A DNA stretch of 64,000 nucleotides from Triatoma infestans. Taxonomy: Eukaryota > Arthropoda > Insecta > Hemiptera > Reduviidae. The notes under the pieces are model-generated. The model was not told the origin of the DNA. It did not search any database and saw nothing but the letters and a program-made list of their open reading frames with translations. The DNA is taken from NCBI GenBank assembly GCA_011037195.1, contig JAAEAF010002783.1, positions 16,531-80,530 of the forward strand, written 5' to 3'. Both the position numbers and the translations under genes were made by a program. This document shows positions 12,516 to 23,731 of the stretch, one piece after another (position 1 is the first letter of the stretch; each line of letters starts with the position of its first letter).

Positions 12516-12576
12516 AAGAATTTAAGTTTTTTTTATTTTTTTCAAAAAAAAGACCGAAACTCACGATCCTTTTCCT

Positions 12577-12591
12577 TCTTATCCCATAAAT
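12577..12591. repeat. 15-bp target site duplication, right copy
   Basis: Direct repeat of 10043-10057 (TCTTATCCCATAAAT), closing the PLE insertion. Confidence 0.8.
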
Positions 12592-13540
12592 ATAGTAATT
12601 TTGCCTATTACAGTCACAAAATTGCACTTGTAAAGCATTTTTTAAGTTGACCTAATTACAGATTTAGTTCTGCTTCATCATCACTAATTTAATAGAAGAA
12701 ACAATGAGTCGCTGCAAATTTTCGAAAGTCAATTATCAACGGAAATATGTGTTTTGAGGTGTGCTGAGGACATACGAAGAAAGGAGATTGTAAATTTCGA
12801 TACTCCTTTTCCCAGTGATTATTTCAGAAGTAATTAAAATGTTACTTTTTTTCCTGTTAGTAATAAATATCTAAGAGAGGGAGGGCGAAACAATTTTCAA
12901 TCCACATTCACTTGTATATCAATATTGTAAGCGCTGTAGTTTTACATTTGGGGGTGGCCCCCCAATAAAATTATACTATCTGCCGCTTGTTCCAACCAGT
13001 CCACAGTATTACAGGGGCCAGTTTCAAAAGGCTCGTCCATTTCCAGACTTAATTAATTTGGCCAGGGGATGTTGCAGTTCGAGGTAAGTTGGAGTGGTGG
13101 CTGGGTGGGGATGCGGAGGGAGAAACAGGTACTGTATGGTTATGTTGTTGACCATCAGCCGCCCACGTGGATTGGTTTTTTGTACAACCAATAAAGAGAG
13201 CCAGTTGGACAACTTGTGGCTATTCACCGACAGCTGTAAATTTGTCCAATCACAATTTACAACGGTGATATATTCAACTGGTGAAAAAAATGCATAACCA
13301 ACAAATTTCGATATGAAACACAAATTACTCTCTTATGCTAATTTATAATAATTATTATTACTATCAATAATTGAAATAAGCTTGTTCCTGCGTAACTGTT
13401 GGATATTCCTTGCAGGTATCCATAGATATCTCTATGGATAATTTTATAATATGGTGGGAATTTGGTGGTATGAGTTGATGGTGTTGTGGAGAGGGGGGCA
13501 TACTATTGACCTTGTTATCTTACAATGTATATTTAACAAT
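12592..13540. other. Spacer with repeat-family piece and a short palindrome
   Basis: Around 12690-12770 a fragment of the dominant repeat family is visible (GCAAATTTTCGAAAG..., then a CGGAAATATGTGTTTTGAGG-like stretch). A near-perfect 24-bp palindrome (TATCCATAGA / TCTATGGATA around TATC) lies at 13417-13440. The 13024-13323 segment is open on both strands, without a recognisable motif. Confidence 0.45.
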
Positions 13541-13544
13541 TCAG

Positions 13545-13700
13545 GCGCCATGATAGCTGAGTGGCTAGAGGTGCGGATCGCAAAGCTAAGGTGTTTTGTG
13601 GTCTTGGGATCGATTTTATTCGTAGTATTAATAGGAGTAATTTACAGTAAAGTATGTTTATTATCCCGCCTTCGTCCACACAGTTGATCGGTAGTTGGAG
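13545..13700 (+). repeat. tRNA-derived SINE-like element
   Basis: A 75-nt tRNA-like head has a good A box (TAGCTGAGTGGCTAGAG, about 13553-13569) and a B-box-like GGGATCGATT near 13605. This spacing fits an internal Pol III promoter. The following ~70 nt has no tRNA character and no clear poly-A tail. It differs from the SINE at 41.4 kb and may be a separate, old family or a decayed tRNA copy. Confidence 0.5.
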
Positions 13701-13894
13701 GTGAAGACAAAATTGGTATTATTTTTCTTAATTATAATTCGCATTCTTCTTAGAAATGACCTAAGTAAAGAGTAGATAGAGACAGATTAGATGACCAGTA
13801 GTATTGGCCCATAATGCTGTACTGATTAAAGACTCTTGCTGCTTCCTGTTGTAGGCTCTTGAAGCATACGGACTACAATGTGACGCAGACAAGA

Positions 13895-14350
13895 GCGCCA
13901 TTAACATTCAACCAACCGCCCCCTATAACATTCGAAATTTAACGCCATAAATTCCGCTAAACTACCTGACGATCTGTATTTTCTGAAAATTTTACAAATA
14001 AAAGTGCTAGACTTATACAGTGCAGCCAACATTCCAAGTTTAAAGGAAATCAAGAAAATTCCAAAAAACTCGTAAACCTTTTTCGTAAAAGTCGCACTTC
14101 CGGTCAATCAATTTTCTTCAAATGTGGAATTCTAGCGATGCTGCTAAATAGAGGTGGTAGGACCATAAATTGTATTGAAGTGGTAATTTAGAGGAAATAA
14201 CGCTTTCGTTACCTCAGGAAATTCGTTGAGGTCGTTTTCGGAAAAACTGAAATGAAACCATTTAGTAAAGGAAACACATATTTCTGATGAAAATTCAATT
14301 TCTAAAATTTGACAAGATCGCAATATTTCCTCTTACCGCAAGTAATAGAA
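13895..14350 (-). repeat. Dominant repeat family, reverse copy
   Basis: Matches other copies over CGCACTTCCGGTCAATC, GGAATTCTAGCGATGCT, the AGGTGGTAGGACCAT segment and the GATCGCAATATTTCCTCTTAC end near 14320-14340. Boundaries are approximate. The family's coding capacity and class are unknown. Confidence 0.55.
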
Positions 14351-14624
14351 AGTAAAAAGGCGGAAATCTAAAAGAAAAAAAAAATCATCTACTTAAGTTC
14401 TCTTCCTGTTGACAGATTTTGAACAAAGTTTTCGTTTAGGATCTCTCAGATGATATAAGCCCAAAATATGAAAGTTTCAATTTTTTCTATTAAAACAATA
14501 GAAATATTTTAAACATAATTACATATCTAAAGTGCAATCCATAACCTGGCATTTCCTAAATGCATTTCCTTCTTTTGCAGTGGCTTTAATTATACTTTCT
14601 TGCTATTTAGGGTCTCTTACTGCA

Positions 14625-14975
14625 GGTATTGCGTTCGTCTCAAATTTTGGAAATTGATTTCTCACCGGAAATTTATGTTTTCAGTTCTCTGAGTTGGAAC
14701 TGATGTGTTTTAACGGTGAGTATTGCAACAACCTGAAAATGGTATTGTGGTCTTTAATGATATCCGACACAAAAACGTTGGTCAAAATCTGGGCGGCTAG
14801 AAATGCGATCTTACACAGAGTTTTACTGATCAGGATTTCACAATTTTCACGAAAACGGCTCAAACGATTTTCTTCAAACTTCACATAACATTCTGCACAT
14901 ACCTTTTGTTTGAAATATTTTCCTGGGAAAATTGAAATTTTTGGAGGTTTCTTAGGGAACTATAATGTGAAGCTT
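14625..14975 (+). repeat. Dominant repeat family, forward copy
   Basis: The reading order matches the longer forward copies at 40.9, 47.5 and 50.0 kb: a CAAATTTTGGAAATTG segment, CACCGGAAATTTATGTTTT, the CGAAAACGGCTCAAACGATT segment and TTTGAAATATTTTCC. Diverged by many point changes. Confidence 0.5.
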
Positions 14976-14999
14976 CCTTGTCGAATGCCAATCAAAGCG

Positions 15000-17690
15000 A
15001 TCTAAACATTTAATACAAACTTCATCTGTTAGGAATATTGTGTAGGAGTGTTGAAGTTGGGAATTGCGATCAGTAAGTCGTGTGAATGTTTTACACTAGA
15101 TGTGTTAATTTAAAAAGCCATTTGACGAATCTGATACCTTCTACGTGATTTTTCATAGCACATTTAACCATCTCCTTAATGCTATTTCGTGTGTGGGGAG
15201 GCAAATTTAAAGTATACTTCAGAGAAAACCTTATTAACACAGTTTTCCCCGGGGCACTCTTCAAAACAACTCTCTGTTTTTCTGAATGAAAGAGAGAGTT
15301 TCACAGAGAGAATTGTTTCGCTCTCTCTCCCCCGCTCTGAGAAAAAAAACAAAAAAAAATCACCACATACCCGGAGTGCTTTATTTTAATTAACTTTCTA
15401 CAATTTCCCTGATTGTTCACCAGATTGGAAACTAAATCAAGTGGGAGTGTACTTCTACTGAGTTCTAGACTAATGAATTAACTGTCCGCCAGATTGTTAT
15501 GGATTTCTCCGGGAACTCGTTTTCTAAATTTAAAAAAAAAACAGTGTTTGAACAACTTGAAGTGGTGCCATTCACCTAACTTGATAGTTTCTCTCTCCGT
15601 CTCTCATCCTCTCCAGTTCAAGGCTAATCAGCTGATGAGTTTTTAAAAAGTAATTCGTATTAGTATTCGGATTCGTATTTAAATAAGACAAAGTAAAAAT
15701 GTTATAAAAAAACTGGCAAGACATGTATGGTTACCTCAATTTTAAATGGTAAAACAAATATTTAATTTTAGAACTTCTATTTTACTTAAATATCGTAATT
15801 ATATTTCACTTGATACAATTTTATCCAAGTCTTAATATTGAAAGTTGGCAACACTGTTTCCTTACCTTTCTAGAGGGATTAAAAGTATAACCATAACTTC
15901 TGATTTTAGTGGAATAACTGCCAAATAATTCAACTATTGTTGGACAAAAAAAAAAAATGGAACTTTTAAGGAGAAAAATAAAACTCGCACAAAAATAAAG
16001 TAGAAAACACTTTTCTTTTTTTTTATTAAAATATATTTTGTGTTTAAAAAGTACTTCACATTTTACAAGAATACTTTAAATTTCCGAGGCCTTTTTGTCT
16101 TATGTGTAATTCAACTTTACCATTCAACTCTACTCCCAACAAACAGAAAACAAATCTACACAGAAGTTCATTCAAAATTCGAAGAGGAAAAACAAAATTA
16201 CAAATCATCCCAAAATATTGTTCTTAATATTAACAGAATAGATGAATACAAATAAACAAAAAAAAAAAAAAGTAGTAATAAACAAAGAAATTAATTCGTA
16301 AAAGAATTATTGATAATCGTTAGGACTCAGTAATTAGGTAATTGAAAAACCTCGGTCAGTTTTTTTTATTAGTAATATCTGTATTATATATGTATTATAT
16401 ATATATTTATATGTATATATTAATATACATTGAATTGTCTCTTTATTATTATTATTATATTATTGTAATTATACATGGAGAGAAAGCTGCGGTTTTATAC
16501 ATACCTGAAATATACAGAAAGAAAGGCATACTGACAATATTGTTACAATTTTTGTTTTTTGTATATACTTTTTTAATTTATATTTATAAATATTTTATAC
16601 ATACTATTTACATAGCGTTTCAAGATTTATATAAAAAATACAGTCAAGCAACCCCTTTTTTAAAAATAATTTTGGGCGGCATTCGTTGTCTCTTTTCTAT
16701 TTTGTTTAATTTTATTTACTTGTTTTATAAAACAATAAAAAATGTTAACAAATTGCACAAAAATAATAATAATAGAAGGAAATATGTTCCTAGTTTTACT
16801 ATAGGTGATTTTGTTTCCTTGTAGGTCTGCAACACGATCTGTTTATTTGGTTACAAACAGCCTCTCTGCTCACCTAAATTTACACTATTACAGTTAAACA
16901 TTTTAATCATCAATTAACACTAATTTAATATAAAGCTGGTTCATGATGGCACTGATTTTAAACACTGGTCAAGAGGTCAATATCCTTTTTCTTTTGATTG
17001 ATCAATTTTGGATTTGGTTCCCATCTGGTTGAGTAGACTGAACAAGTAGTTGAGTATGGGCTTATGGAACCAGCACCAGCACCTTTGAAAGTTCACATAT
17101 ACTGGCGGAATCTTTTTTTTACTCAAAGAACTGAGGCTAAGATAGTTCTAGTGGGGAAGCTATAATCGTAAAAGATCCTCCTGCGACGTCAGCTCAATCT
17201 TAGCAGAAATAGATTCCATAAGCTAGACGAGTTTCCTTCAGTGGTATTTGTTGGTTTACATGGCAGCTGAAGAAGTTGGGCACTGAAAATAGTGGTGGCG
17301 CCTGAAGATACTGCGGATAGAAAACGAAGGCGACTCCTAATGTACTGAGCCATTATCATTCAGACTCTGGGCTTGTACATCAGAGGAGGGTAATTCGCTT
17401 AAACCAGAAATTTAAGTAAAAGACCAGGAAGAAGTGGTGCTTTAGATTGAAAGATTTAGATCCTCAGCTGGCCACCAGCTAGCCACAATCAAAATCTTAA
17501 GATCGTAAGCACTTTATCACCCGAAAAAAACAAACTGAGGCTTGAACCCCTCCAAAAATAAAGTCAAAACCAGATGTTGAGTTAAACGCGGATTTCTATG
17601 ACACTGGTGAAATTCTTAGTTTAAATTTTCAATTTTAAAAAGTCGTAATTATACGAATATAACGGGAAGAAAATTTCAACAGATAAAAAT
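15000..17690. other. AT-rich region without a recognised gene
   Basis: Nothing coding is supported. The 160-codon plus-strand frame at 16342-16824 is Tyr/Ile/Lys-rich because it runs through TATA/TTA low-complexity DNA; I treat it as a chance frame. 17000-17560 is more complex in composition but matches nothing I know. Confidence 0.45.
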
Positions 17691-17691
17691 G

Positions 17692-17752
17692 TCATATATA
17701 TATATATGACAATTATCTGTCATATATAAATGTCATATATATATATATGAAG
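17692..17752. repeat. AT-alternating palindromes
   Basis: Two successive TGTCATATATATATATATGA-type palindromes flank a short TTATCTGTCATATATAAATG piece. Each can extrude as a hairpin; probably slippage-derived. Confidence 0.6.
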
Positions 17753-18734
17753 AATGGTACACATCATGCTGGTGGCAGGCGGAGGGCTTCCTTGGACTAA
17801 CCCGTGGTTTCTCTTCTCAGTTGAAGAAAATGCATATATTCAACTCTTACAAAAGAGTGATCTTGGAATAAGAGGGCGAATCCATGGAGAGGATGGCTTA
17901 TTGATGAGGCATCTGGGTCCACTCTCAACGGGAAGTCACTTGTATGTATTCCGGCCATTGCTGATATTACTGTCTGGAAGGCAACGCACAAGAAAACATC
18001 TGTCATTTGTTCTATTCTGCAGCTGATTTAGAGCTAATTTAACATCTTTAATTTCCCCAGTTGTCCAAATAACACGGCAACCTTTAAAGTACCGCCCGAA
18101 AATAGGCAACCACCCGAAATGATGGTTATATAATGAAGCACAAAGTCAATCTATATCAATAGCTCTTTCTTACACTGCAGATTGCAAATCACCTGCACAA
18201 GTTTCTAACTTACTTGCCTTCTGAAGTTAGTCCACCTCTCCAAGGCCACGAACTCTGCCCTTTTTTCTAAGATACCTAAAATGTTCTTCATAGCAAAGGA
18301 GGACATTTGTTCGAATCCAATGTCTCAATGTTTATCAAGTTATCTTTCTCATCTTAAGCGATCGGTTTGGGAAACATGTCAAGGATCACAATAAGAAATA
18401 GGCTTTCACGAACGATTTTTTTTTATCAGACCTCATTTCGACCAGAGTTTCAAATTTCTTTACATTGACGATATTAATTAAATTACTTTATTTTTGTGTA
18501 ATCTGCGGATACAGGTGACCCAGAGAAATCTTCAATGAAGCAGCTGCTCAACGATATTTAGTTGCTAATCGACACGGCGTACCGATCAATCGTCAGACAT
18601 TGTTTAAATCGAGTTGGTTGTAGAGTAAAATATACAATAATAAAAAAGAAAATAATTTCAGGGACCTCATGGGTGAGTGAAACCAGGCAGGATGTTAGAC
18701 TGCCGTATCAATATTACATGTTCATAAAACATTT
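17753..18734. other. Unassigned, compositionally complex segment
   Basis: 17754-18026 is open for 70-90 codons on both strands and has normal codon-like composition, unlike its AT-rich surroundings. I could not match it in any frame. A TTTCTCTTCTCAG at 17808-17820 could be a splice acceptor on the plus strand, but the downstream frames do not suggest a known family. Confidence 0.3.
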
Positions 18735-19049
18735 TCACCCGAGCATGTGCTGGGATATTATGCCCAGGGAGCCCGTAGTAACAACTTCCACAATCGAAAG
18801 CAAGTCATCGAGGCCGATGTCAATGTTGCCCAAAAAGTCGGATGCCTCTCTCGGGATGACACCTCTCGAGCCAAACCACGGGCCCTGCACCCTATAGACC
18901 TTGTCTCCAAACCGGTCTCTAAATTTTTCCTTGAAGTGGGGGAATACACTTCTCATAGATTTTACACACTTCTCCTCGTGGACCTTCTCCGCTTGACTCG
19001 GATCATTACTTTCGTATCTGATCGTTGGATGTTTTTGCAAGTGACCCAT
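18735..19049 (-). pseudogene. Non-LTR reverse transcriptase, C-terminal fragment (tentative)
   Basis: A 104-codon minus-strand frame starts HLQKHPTIRYE, then EEKCVKSMRSVFPHFKEKF, then GPWFGSRGVIPREASDF. The pattern xxWFGxRGxIPR followed by a hydrophobic 'LSIVEVVTTGSLGII' tail resembles the end of reverse transcriptases of insect non-LTR elements (R2/R4/Dong-like or similar), which finish with a G(A/S)RG motif after an EEK-rich segment. No catalytic RT box is present here. Assignment is from pattern memory only. Confidence 0.35.
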
Positions 19050-19574
19050 TCCCTATATTTTTCTGTGAATTAGAAAAAAAATTACTTTTATTAAAACCTA
19101 TTTGATATCCTATTAATTGACCAGATGACCAGTGTCCCATAAATAATAATAAATGTATATGTAATGTGTAAGTAATAGTCTTTTTTATTATAAACATCTA
19201 TAATATAATATTACTTATATTTGGTGTAACTTTTTTATTTAATTAATTTGATCAACTAATCAATATTAAAATAGTGAAAACTATAAAAGAAAAATAGAAA
19301 ATAAAATAAATATTAATGGCAGCAACTTTTCACTTTTCACACAGAGTCATTTTCCGAAAATTTGCTCGAAATGTTTAGCTTTTCAAACAATATCTCGAAT
19401 ATGACGTATATCAGTGGAGATGATTTCATCCATCTGGAAAATAAAAAGATTAAATTATTACAAATAGTTTATTTATATTGGTGTGAAAGACTCACAGCCC
19501 TTCTCTAACTCACTCACTTCTCTAACTGTGATCAATACAATTCTAAAATTGACAAATTATCTTTAAAATTGGGA

Positions 19575-19668
19575 ATTTTCACACAGATGTCGCTGCCAGA
19601 TAAATATAGAGGTGGAGTGGGGAAACAGAGGCAGTACATTGATCATTACCTTGTAGGCCAGAGGAGAG
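19575..19668. repeat. ~95-bp repeat unit, copy 1
   Basis: From GATGTCGCTGCCAGAT to GAGGAGAGCGCCAATAA the sequence is about 90% identical to 23384-23479. The second copy ends in AATGACC and runs directly into an ATGT microsatellite; this copy continues ATGAACCAAATCAG. It may be the 3' part of a small retroelement. Confidence 0.6.
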
Positions 19669-19734
19669 CGCCAATAACAATGAACCAAATCAGTTTTTTT
19701 TCGGGAAAACGTAACAAATAAGTGTTAGGCAAAA

Positions 19735-19805
19735 GGGGCGGGGGGTTTGGTGGAATGGTCATGAGCAAGGAGTTGTGAAGTCGGAGGTCCTCAGTTCGAG
19801 TCTCA
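19735..19805 (+). repeat. tRNA-derived SINE head
   Basis: A tRNA-like stretch with A box TGGTGGAATGGTCATGAGC and a good B box AGTTCGAGTCTC near 19793-19804, separated by about 40 nt. Its tail merges with a LINE 3' end of the opposite strand at 19880. A different family from the SINE at 41.4 kb. Confidence 0.5.
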
Positions 19806-19879
19806 CGTTTAACTACTAAATTAGTTTGAAAACTGTTAATATGATTCACCCTGGTCACGACATCTACCTTCATAGTTGG

Positions 19880-20350
19880 AGGGTATTTTTTGTTTTTGTT
19901 TTTTTGAGGGCACTGCGACCAACAGAGGTCTATTTTGCCACCCGTGAGACTACTCACCTATAACATCCCTTCCAGATTAAGATCTCTGAGGAGTCTCAGC
20001 ATCTGGGATAGGTCCTAGACAGGATATACCTTCCTCCATGGTAACTGCCCAGGCTTCCGAATCTTCTCTGGATGATAGTATCGCAGTTGGTTAGGAGCTG
20101 TACTGGAGTCTCCTCCATCTTCCCACAGAATCTGCAGGTGTTATCTATCATGTTCTACGCCCAGCTTCTTCAGGTGACCCTTGAGCCTAATACATTATTG
20201 GGAGCTGTGCGCTCTTCACTTTCTCCTCCTTTTTAATTTCTTGCTGAAGAGACTGGTCGCGAGACTGGAAGGCTTCAGGGTACCTACAAGCGAGATGTAG
20301 CTCCTTTCCTTGATAGAGCGTCGGCCATCCAGCTACAAGAATGGTTGTAA
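19880..20350 (-). mobile_element. LINE 3' end with RNase H tail and zinc finger, truncated
   Basis: Reading leftwards from 20345: MADALSRKGATSRLVG resembles the last part of a LINE RNase H domain and the segment after it (usually ...ADxLARxGS). After a gap, LKGHLKKLGVEHD leads into CRFCGKMEETPVQLLTNC, a CCHC-type C-terminal zinc finger, and then RRFGSLG. This layout is typical of ORF2 ends in the I/LOA group of LINEs. At 19960-19885 (minus) a TTGGTCGCAGTGCCC segment and an A-rich AAAACAAAAACAAAAAATA tail look like its 3' untranslated end. At least one frameshift and an internal deletion are present. Confidence 0.6.
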
Positions 20351-20772
20351 CATAGTGAAAGGGCATTTTAGAGGATGGCCTAACATTACCCTTCCCCCCA
20401 AAAAACCTTGTAAAAATTCATTTTCCCAGGAGAAAGTTTGAAGTAAAGGTGTGAAATGAGGTTGGAAAAAAGGTGAAAACTATCTCCTCAATAACGAGTA
20501 CAAAACTCTGCAGACAGTGTAAAGACTCACAGAAAGGAGCAGCGTAAGGCAATAGAGCAATCAGACAGACCAGATGAGTACCTGTTGTTAAAGTGGTATA
20601 TAACTGATCGAGAACCTCTGGTTTATATAACTCGAAATCTCCTATTTATCTCTTTTTTCCTGGCCAAATATCAAAGGATGGCGTTAGGGTTCTCTAGCGA
20701 GGCTTGCAAGGACAGTGTGAATGTGTCTGGCAAGTTTATGAGTCTACTTAGTCTGACGTTTGACGTCTTTGT

Positions 20773-23018
20773 TTGAACCCAAACCCAGGGAGTGCCTCAG
20801 CTACTAGGTTGCGGATGGCGGAACGGCCTGCAGATATGTACGTTAGCTGCGAATAAGGGATTTTCCCCAATAAGCAGTCCCGGACAGAGGCGGCGGTACT
20901 ATCAGAGTGTGGAGAGATAATTTGTGGGAGAATTATCTTTATTAAATGCCACAAATACCCTAGGTCAGTACCGGACGTAGCGAGTCAGCGTGGCTATTAA
21001 AAAAAGAGATCCCCCAAGCAGCCTTGTGTGAATAAGGATAGGGCCCCTAAAGGCTAGGAGAAGGATAACTCCGAAATGAAACCTGGAGCGGGTTGGGCTT
21101 CGTAGCTGTAGAGGAAGCAGCTAACCTAGGAGAGGGAAACGGAGGGCTAACGACCCGCCTTTGTAAAAACAATAATGTTACGCAACCAACAAATAAAGTT
21201 AAAGCCGGACGGAACTTAAGGAAAAACGATTTTAAGCTCGGATCTTGGAATGTCCTATTTCTTGATAGACCTGTTTTTTGTAACTGCTAATTAGTGAAAT
21301 TGATATGTACAAAATTGAAGCTATTCCAGAAATTCGCTAGCTCGGAAATGGAATACTTGAAAAGAAGAATCACACTATATATTACAGCTGTCATGACAGG
21401 CAACATGCATTCGGCACTGGATTCATTGTGAGTGAAGGAATGAGGGATTTGATAAACGGGTTTTGAGCTGTCAATCCTCGCCTATGCACTATCCGTCTCA
21501 AAGGAAGATTTTATAACTGTTCACTAGTGAGCTGCCACGCCCCTACAGAGGATCGTCGGAGGATGACAAGGATTTATTTTATGAGGCTCTGGTAAGAACT
21601 ATTGATAGACGTCCAAAAAGTGATATAAAGATTATCCTCGGCGAGTTTAACGCCAAAATTGGAAGAGAGGTCTCTCTACGACCAATTATAGGCGCTCACA
21701 GTCTTCTTAGTGAATCGAATGAAAACGGACAAAGGTTATTTGACTTTGCGGCTTCGCGAGATCTTATTATTGGCAGTCTATCTTCGCAAATAAGGATATA
21801 CATAATGCAACTTGGAGATCTTCTGACAACAATACACAAAACCAAGTTGACCACATACTTATTATAATTCCAGGCATCGATCCAACATGCTGAGTTGTAG
21901 TTCTTTTAGAGGAGCCAACATTGATTCTGATCACTACATGATGGTCTCCAGGATTAGGGCTAGGATCTCTAATGCGAGGAAAACAAAACATAATAAAACT
22001 ATTAAATTTAATTCTATTAAACTTAAAGATGAAAATATTCGGTCCCAATATCAACTTAGTGTGAGCAATAATATATCAGTGGAAATGACCATGCGGAGAG
22101 AGATGTTAAAATCATATGGTCTGGATTTTGGTACATCTAAGGGTGTCAGACAGGGGAATGCCTTAGCCAGTCTTTTTCTTAACTTGGCCATGGAATGGGT
22201 GATCCGTAGGTCCGGAATTACAACCAGAGGCACCATCCTCAATATACCGATGACGTTGACATTATTGCCAGGTCATTGACGGCTTTAAAGGAGGCAGAGA
22301 GGATGGGTCTTCGGATTAATTCTGACAAGACCAAATATGTGTGCGTAGCTGGCCAAGGTGAACCAGGTCCGAGTATCTCTCGGACCAGATCCATATGTAT
22401 TTGAAAAGTATCTGAATTTTGTTATCTGGGTTCTCAAGTGAATTCAAATAATGTTATATCTCAGGAAATAAAGAAAAGAATCATGATGGCTAATAAATGT
22501 TATTATGGCTTGATAAGCAATTCAGAAGCCAGCTTCTCTCCAGGACTACCAAGATCAGGCTATATAAAACCCTTGTTCGACCAGTACTCGCGTACGCATC
22601 AGAAACATGGGCTCTGTCCAAAACTGATGAAAAATCACTCCTAATTTTTGAAAGAAAACTTACTCGAAAAATATATGGCCCAATTAAATTAGGAGACCAG
22701 TGGAGGAGGCGTCCTAATCAAGAGCTGTACCAACTGTACGGTGATGCACACGAGGCCCAGGAAATGAAATTAGGCCGTTGAGATGGGCTGGCCACGTAGT
22801 CAGGATGGATGTCTTGGCGCCACCAAATATGATACTCAATGGTTATATGGAAAGAAAGAGACCAATCGGAAGGACACGGTTGAGTTGGGAAGATACCTAG
22901 TTGCTAGGGACGCAGCTGCATTGCTAGGTGCGGGGAACCGCAGGAGAGCTGCCCAGGAGAGGGATGTTTGGCGGAGACTTATTGCAGAGGCCAGGACTCA
23001 CTAGTGGGTTGTCGAGCC
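20773..23018 (+). mobile_element. RTE-type LINE, internally deleted
   Basis: A GC-richer leader (20773-21200) precedes an endonuclease-RT coding region that ends at TAG 23002-23004. Immediately after GTTGTCGAGCC the sequence becomes a long ATGT repeat. RTE elements commonly end in short tandem repeats instead of poly-A, which fits. The middle of the reverse transcriptase is missing (between about 22080 and 22120). Confidence 0.78.
21060..23004 (+). pseudogene. RTE ORF2-like endonuclease/reverse transcriptase, broken
   Basis: Endonuclease landmarks appear in changing frames: LGSWNV near 21240, TIYYSCHDRQHAFGTGF near 21378-21427, [22 protein letters not shown] near 21500-21560 and SFRGANIDSDHYMMVSRIRAR near 21900-21965. 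These match the RTE endonuclease pattern that is often annotated as craniofacial development protein 2-like in arthropods. The RT resumes at GVRQGNALASLFLNLAME (about 22141-22194). The catalytic box reads YTDDVDII rather than YADD. Thumb sequence (LYKTLVRPVLAYASETWAL) and the C-terminal RRRAAQERDVWRRLIAEARTH close the frame. Fingers and much of the palm are deleted and at least five frameshifts are present. Confidence 0.78.
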
Positions 23019-23356
23019 ATGTATGTATGTATGTATGTATGTATGTATGTATGTATGTATGTATGTATGTATGTATGTATGTATGTATGTATGTATGTAT
23101 GTATGTATGTATGTATGTATGTATGTATGTATGTATGGATGTATGTATGTATGTATGTATGTATGTATGTATGTATGTATGTATGTATGTATGTATGTAT
23201 GTATGTATGTATGTATGTATGTATGTATGTATGTATGTATGTATGTATGTATGTATGTATGTATGTATGTATTGTATGTATGTATGTATAGTATGTATGT
23301 ATGTATTGTATGTATGTATGTATTGTATGTATGTATGTATAGTATGTATGTATGTA
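23019..23356 (+). repeat. (ATGT)n microsatellite, first block
   Basis: About 338 bp of tandem GTAT/ATGT units, nearly pure up to 23270 and then broken by regular single-base deletions (ATTGTATG, ATAGTATG). It starts directly at the 3' end of the RTE element. Long YVCM/YIHT-type open frames here are translation of the repeat and not genes. Confidence 0.95.
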
Positions 23357-23383
23357 CACCTATTCTATTATAATTTTCCCACA

Positions 23384-23479
23384 GGATGCGCTGCCAGATT
23401 AAATATAGAGTTGGAGTGGGGAAAACAGAGCAGTACATGATCATTACCTTGTAGGCCAGAGGAGAGCGCAATAATTAAT
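23384..23479. repeat. ~95-bp repeat unit, copy 2
   Basis: Close copy of 19575-19668, lying between two ATGT microsatellite blocks. Its own 3' end (AATTAATGACC) passes directly into ATGTATG, as the RTE end does. Confidence 0.6.
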
Positions 23480-23482
23480 GAC

Positions 23483-23614
23483 CATGTATGTACGTATGTA
23501 TGTATGATATATGTATGTATGTATGTATGTAGTATGTGTTATGTTATGTATGTATGCATGTATTGTATGTAAGTATATATATATATATATATATATTAGT
23601 ATGTATGTATGTAG

Positions 23615-23650
<36 letters not shown>

Positions 23651-23731
23651 GTATATATATATATATGTATGTATGTATTTATGTATGTATATGTATGTAT
23701 TTATATGTATGTATGTATGTATGTATGTATA
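23483..23731 (+). repeat. (ATGT)n / (AT)n microsatellite, second block
   Basis: Imperfect ATGT units with embedded TA runs, ending at the AGTCGAAAGAC junction. Confidence 0.9.

Larger units (their letters stand above)
10058..12576. mobile_element. Penelope-like element as a head-to-head inverted dimer
   Basis: The left arm (about 10091-11073) and the right arm (about 11593-12569) are nearly identical in reverse complement, including coding sequence, 3' non-coding sequence and the hammerhead-like end. Between them (11074-11592) lies sequence belonging only to the left, minus-strand copy: the C-terminal half of its reverse transcriptase. Thus one 5'-truncated PLE carries an inverted, even shorter copy at its 5' side. 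A 33-nt extra segment (10058-10090) lies between the target duplication and the left arm. PLEs are known for inverted partial copies and short terminal tails; the orientation and the single target duplication fit that behaviour. Confidence 0.82.

Noticed and set aside
16342..16824. 160-codon open frame rich in Tyr, Ile, Lys
   Set aside because: It runs through TATA/TTA low-complexity DNA, has no domain-like pattern, and its hydrophobic look follows from base composition.
20290..20350. ADALSRK motif as a sign of a Ty3/gypsy element
   Set aside because: In context (followed by KGATSRLVG and then a LINE-type CCHC finger on the same strand) it fits better as the end of a LINE RNase H domain.
23019..23356. 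CRISPR-like or protein-coding repeat array
   Set aside because: Simple 4-bp microsatellite without spacers; the organism is a eukaryote.
22928..23471. Long frames of repeated YVCM or YIHT on both strands
   Set aside because: They are translations of the ATGT microsatellite; a 4-bp unit keeps frames open in most readings.
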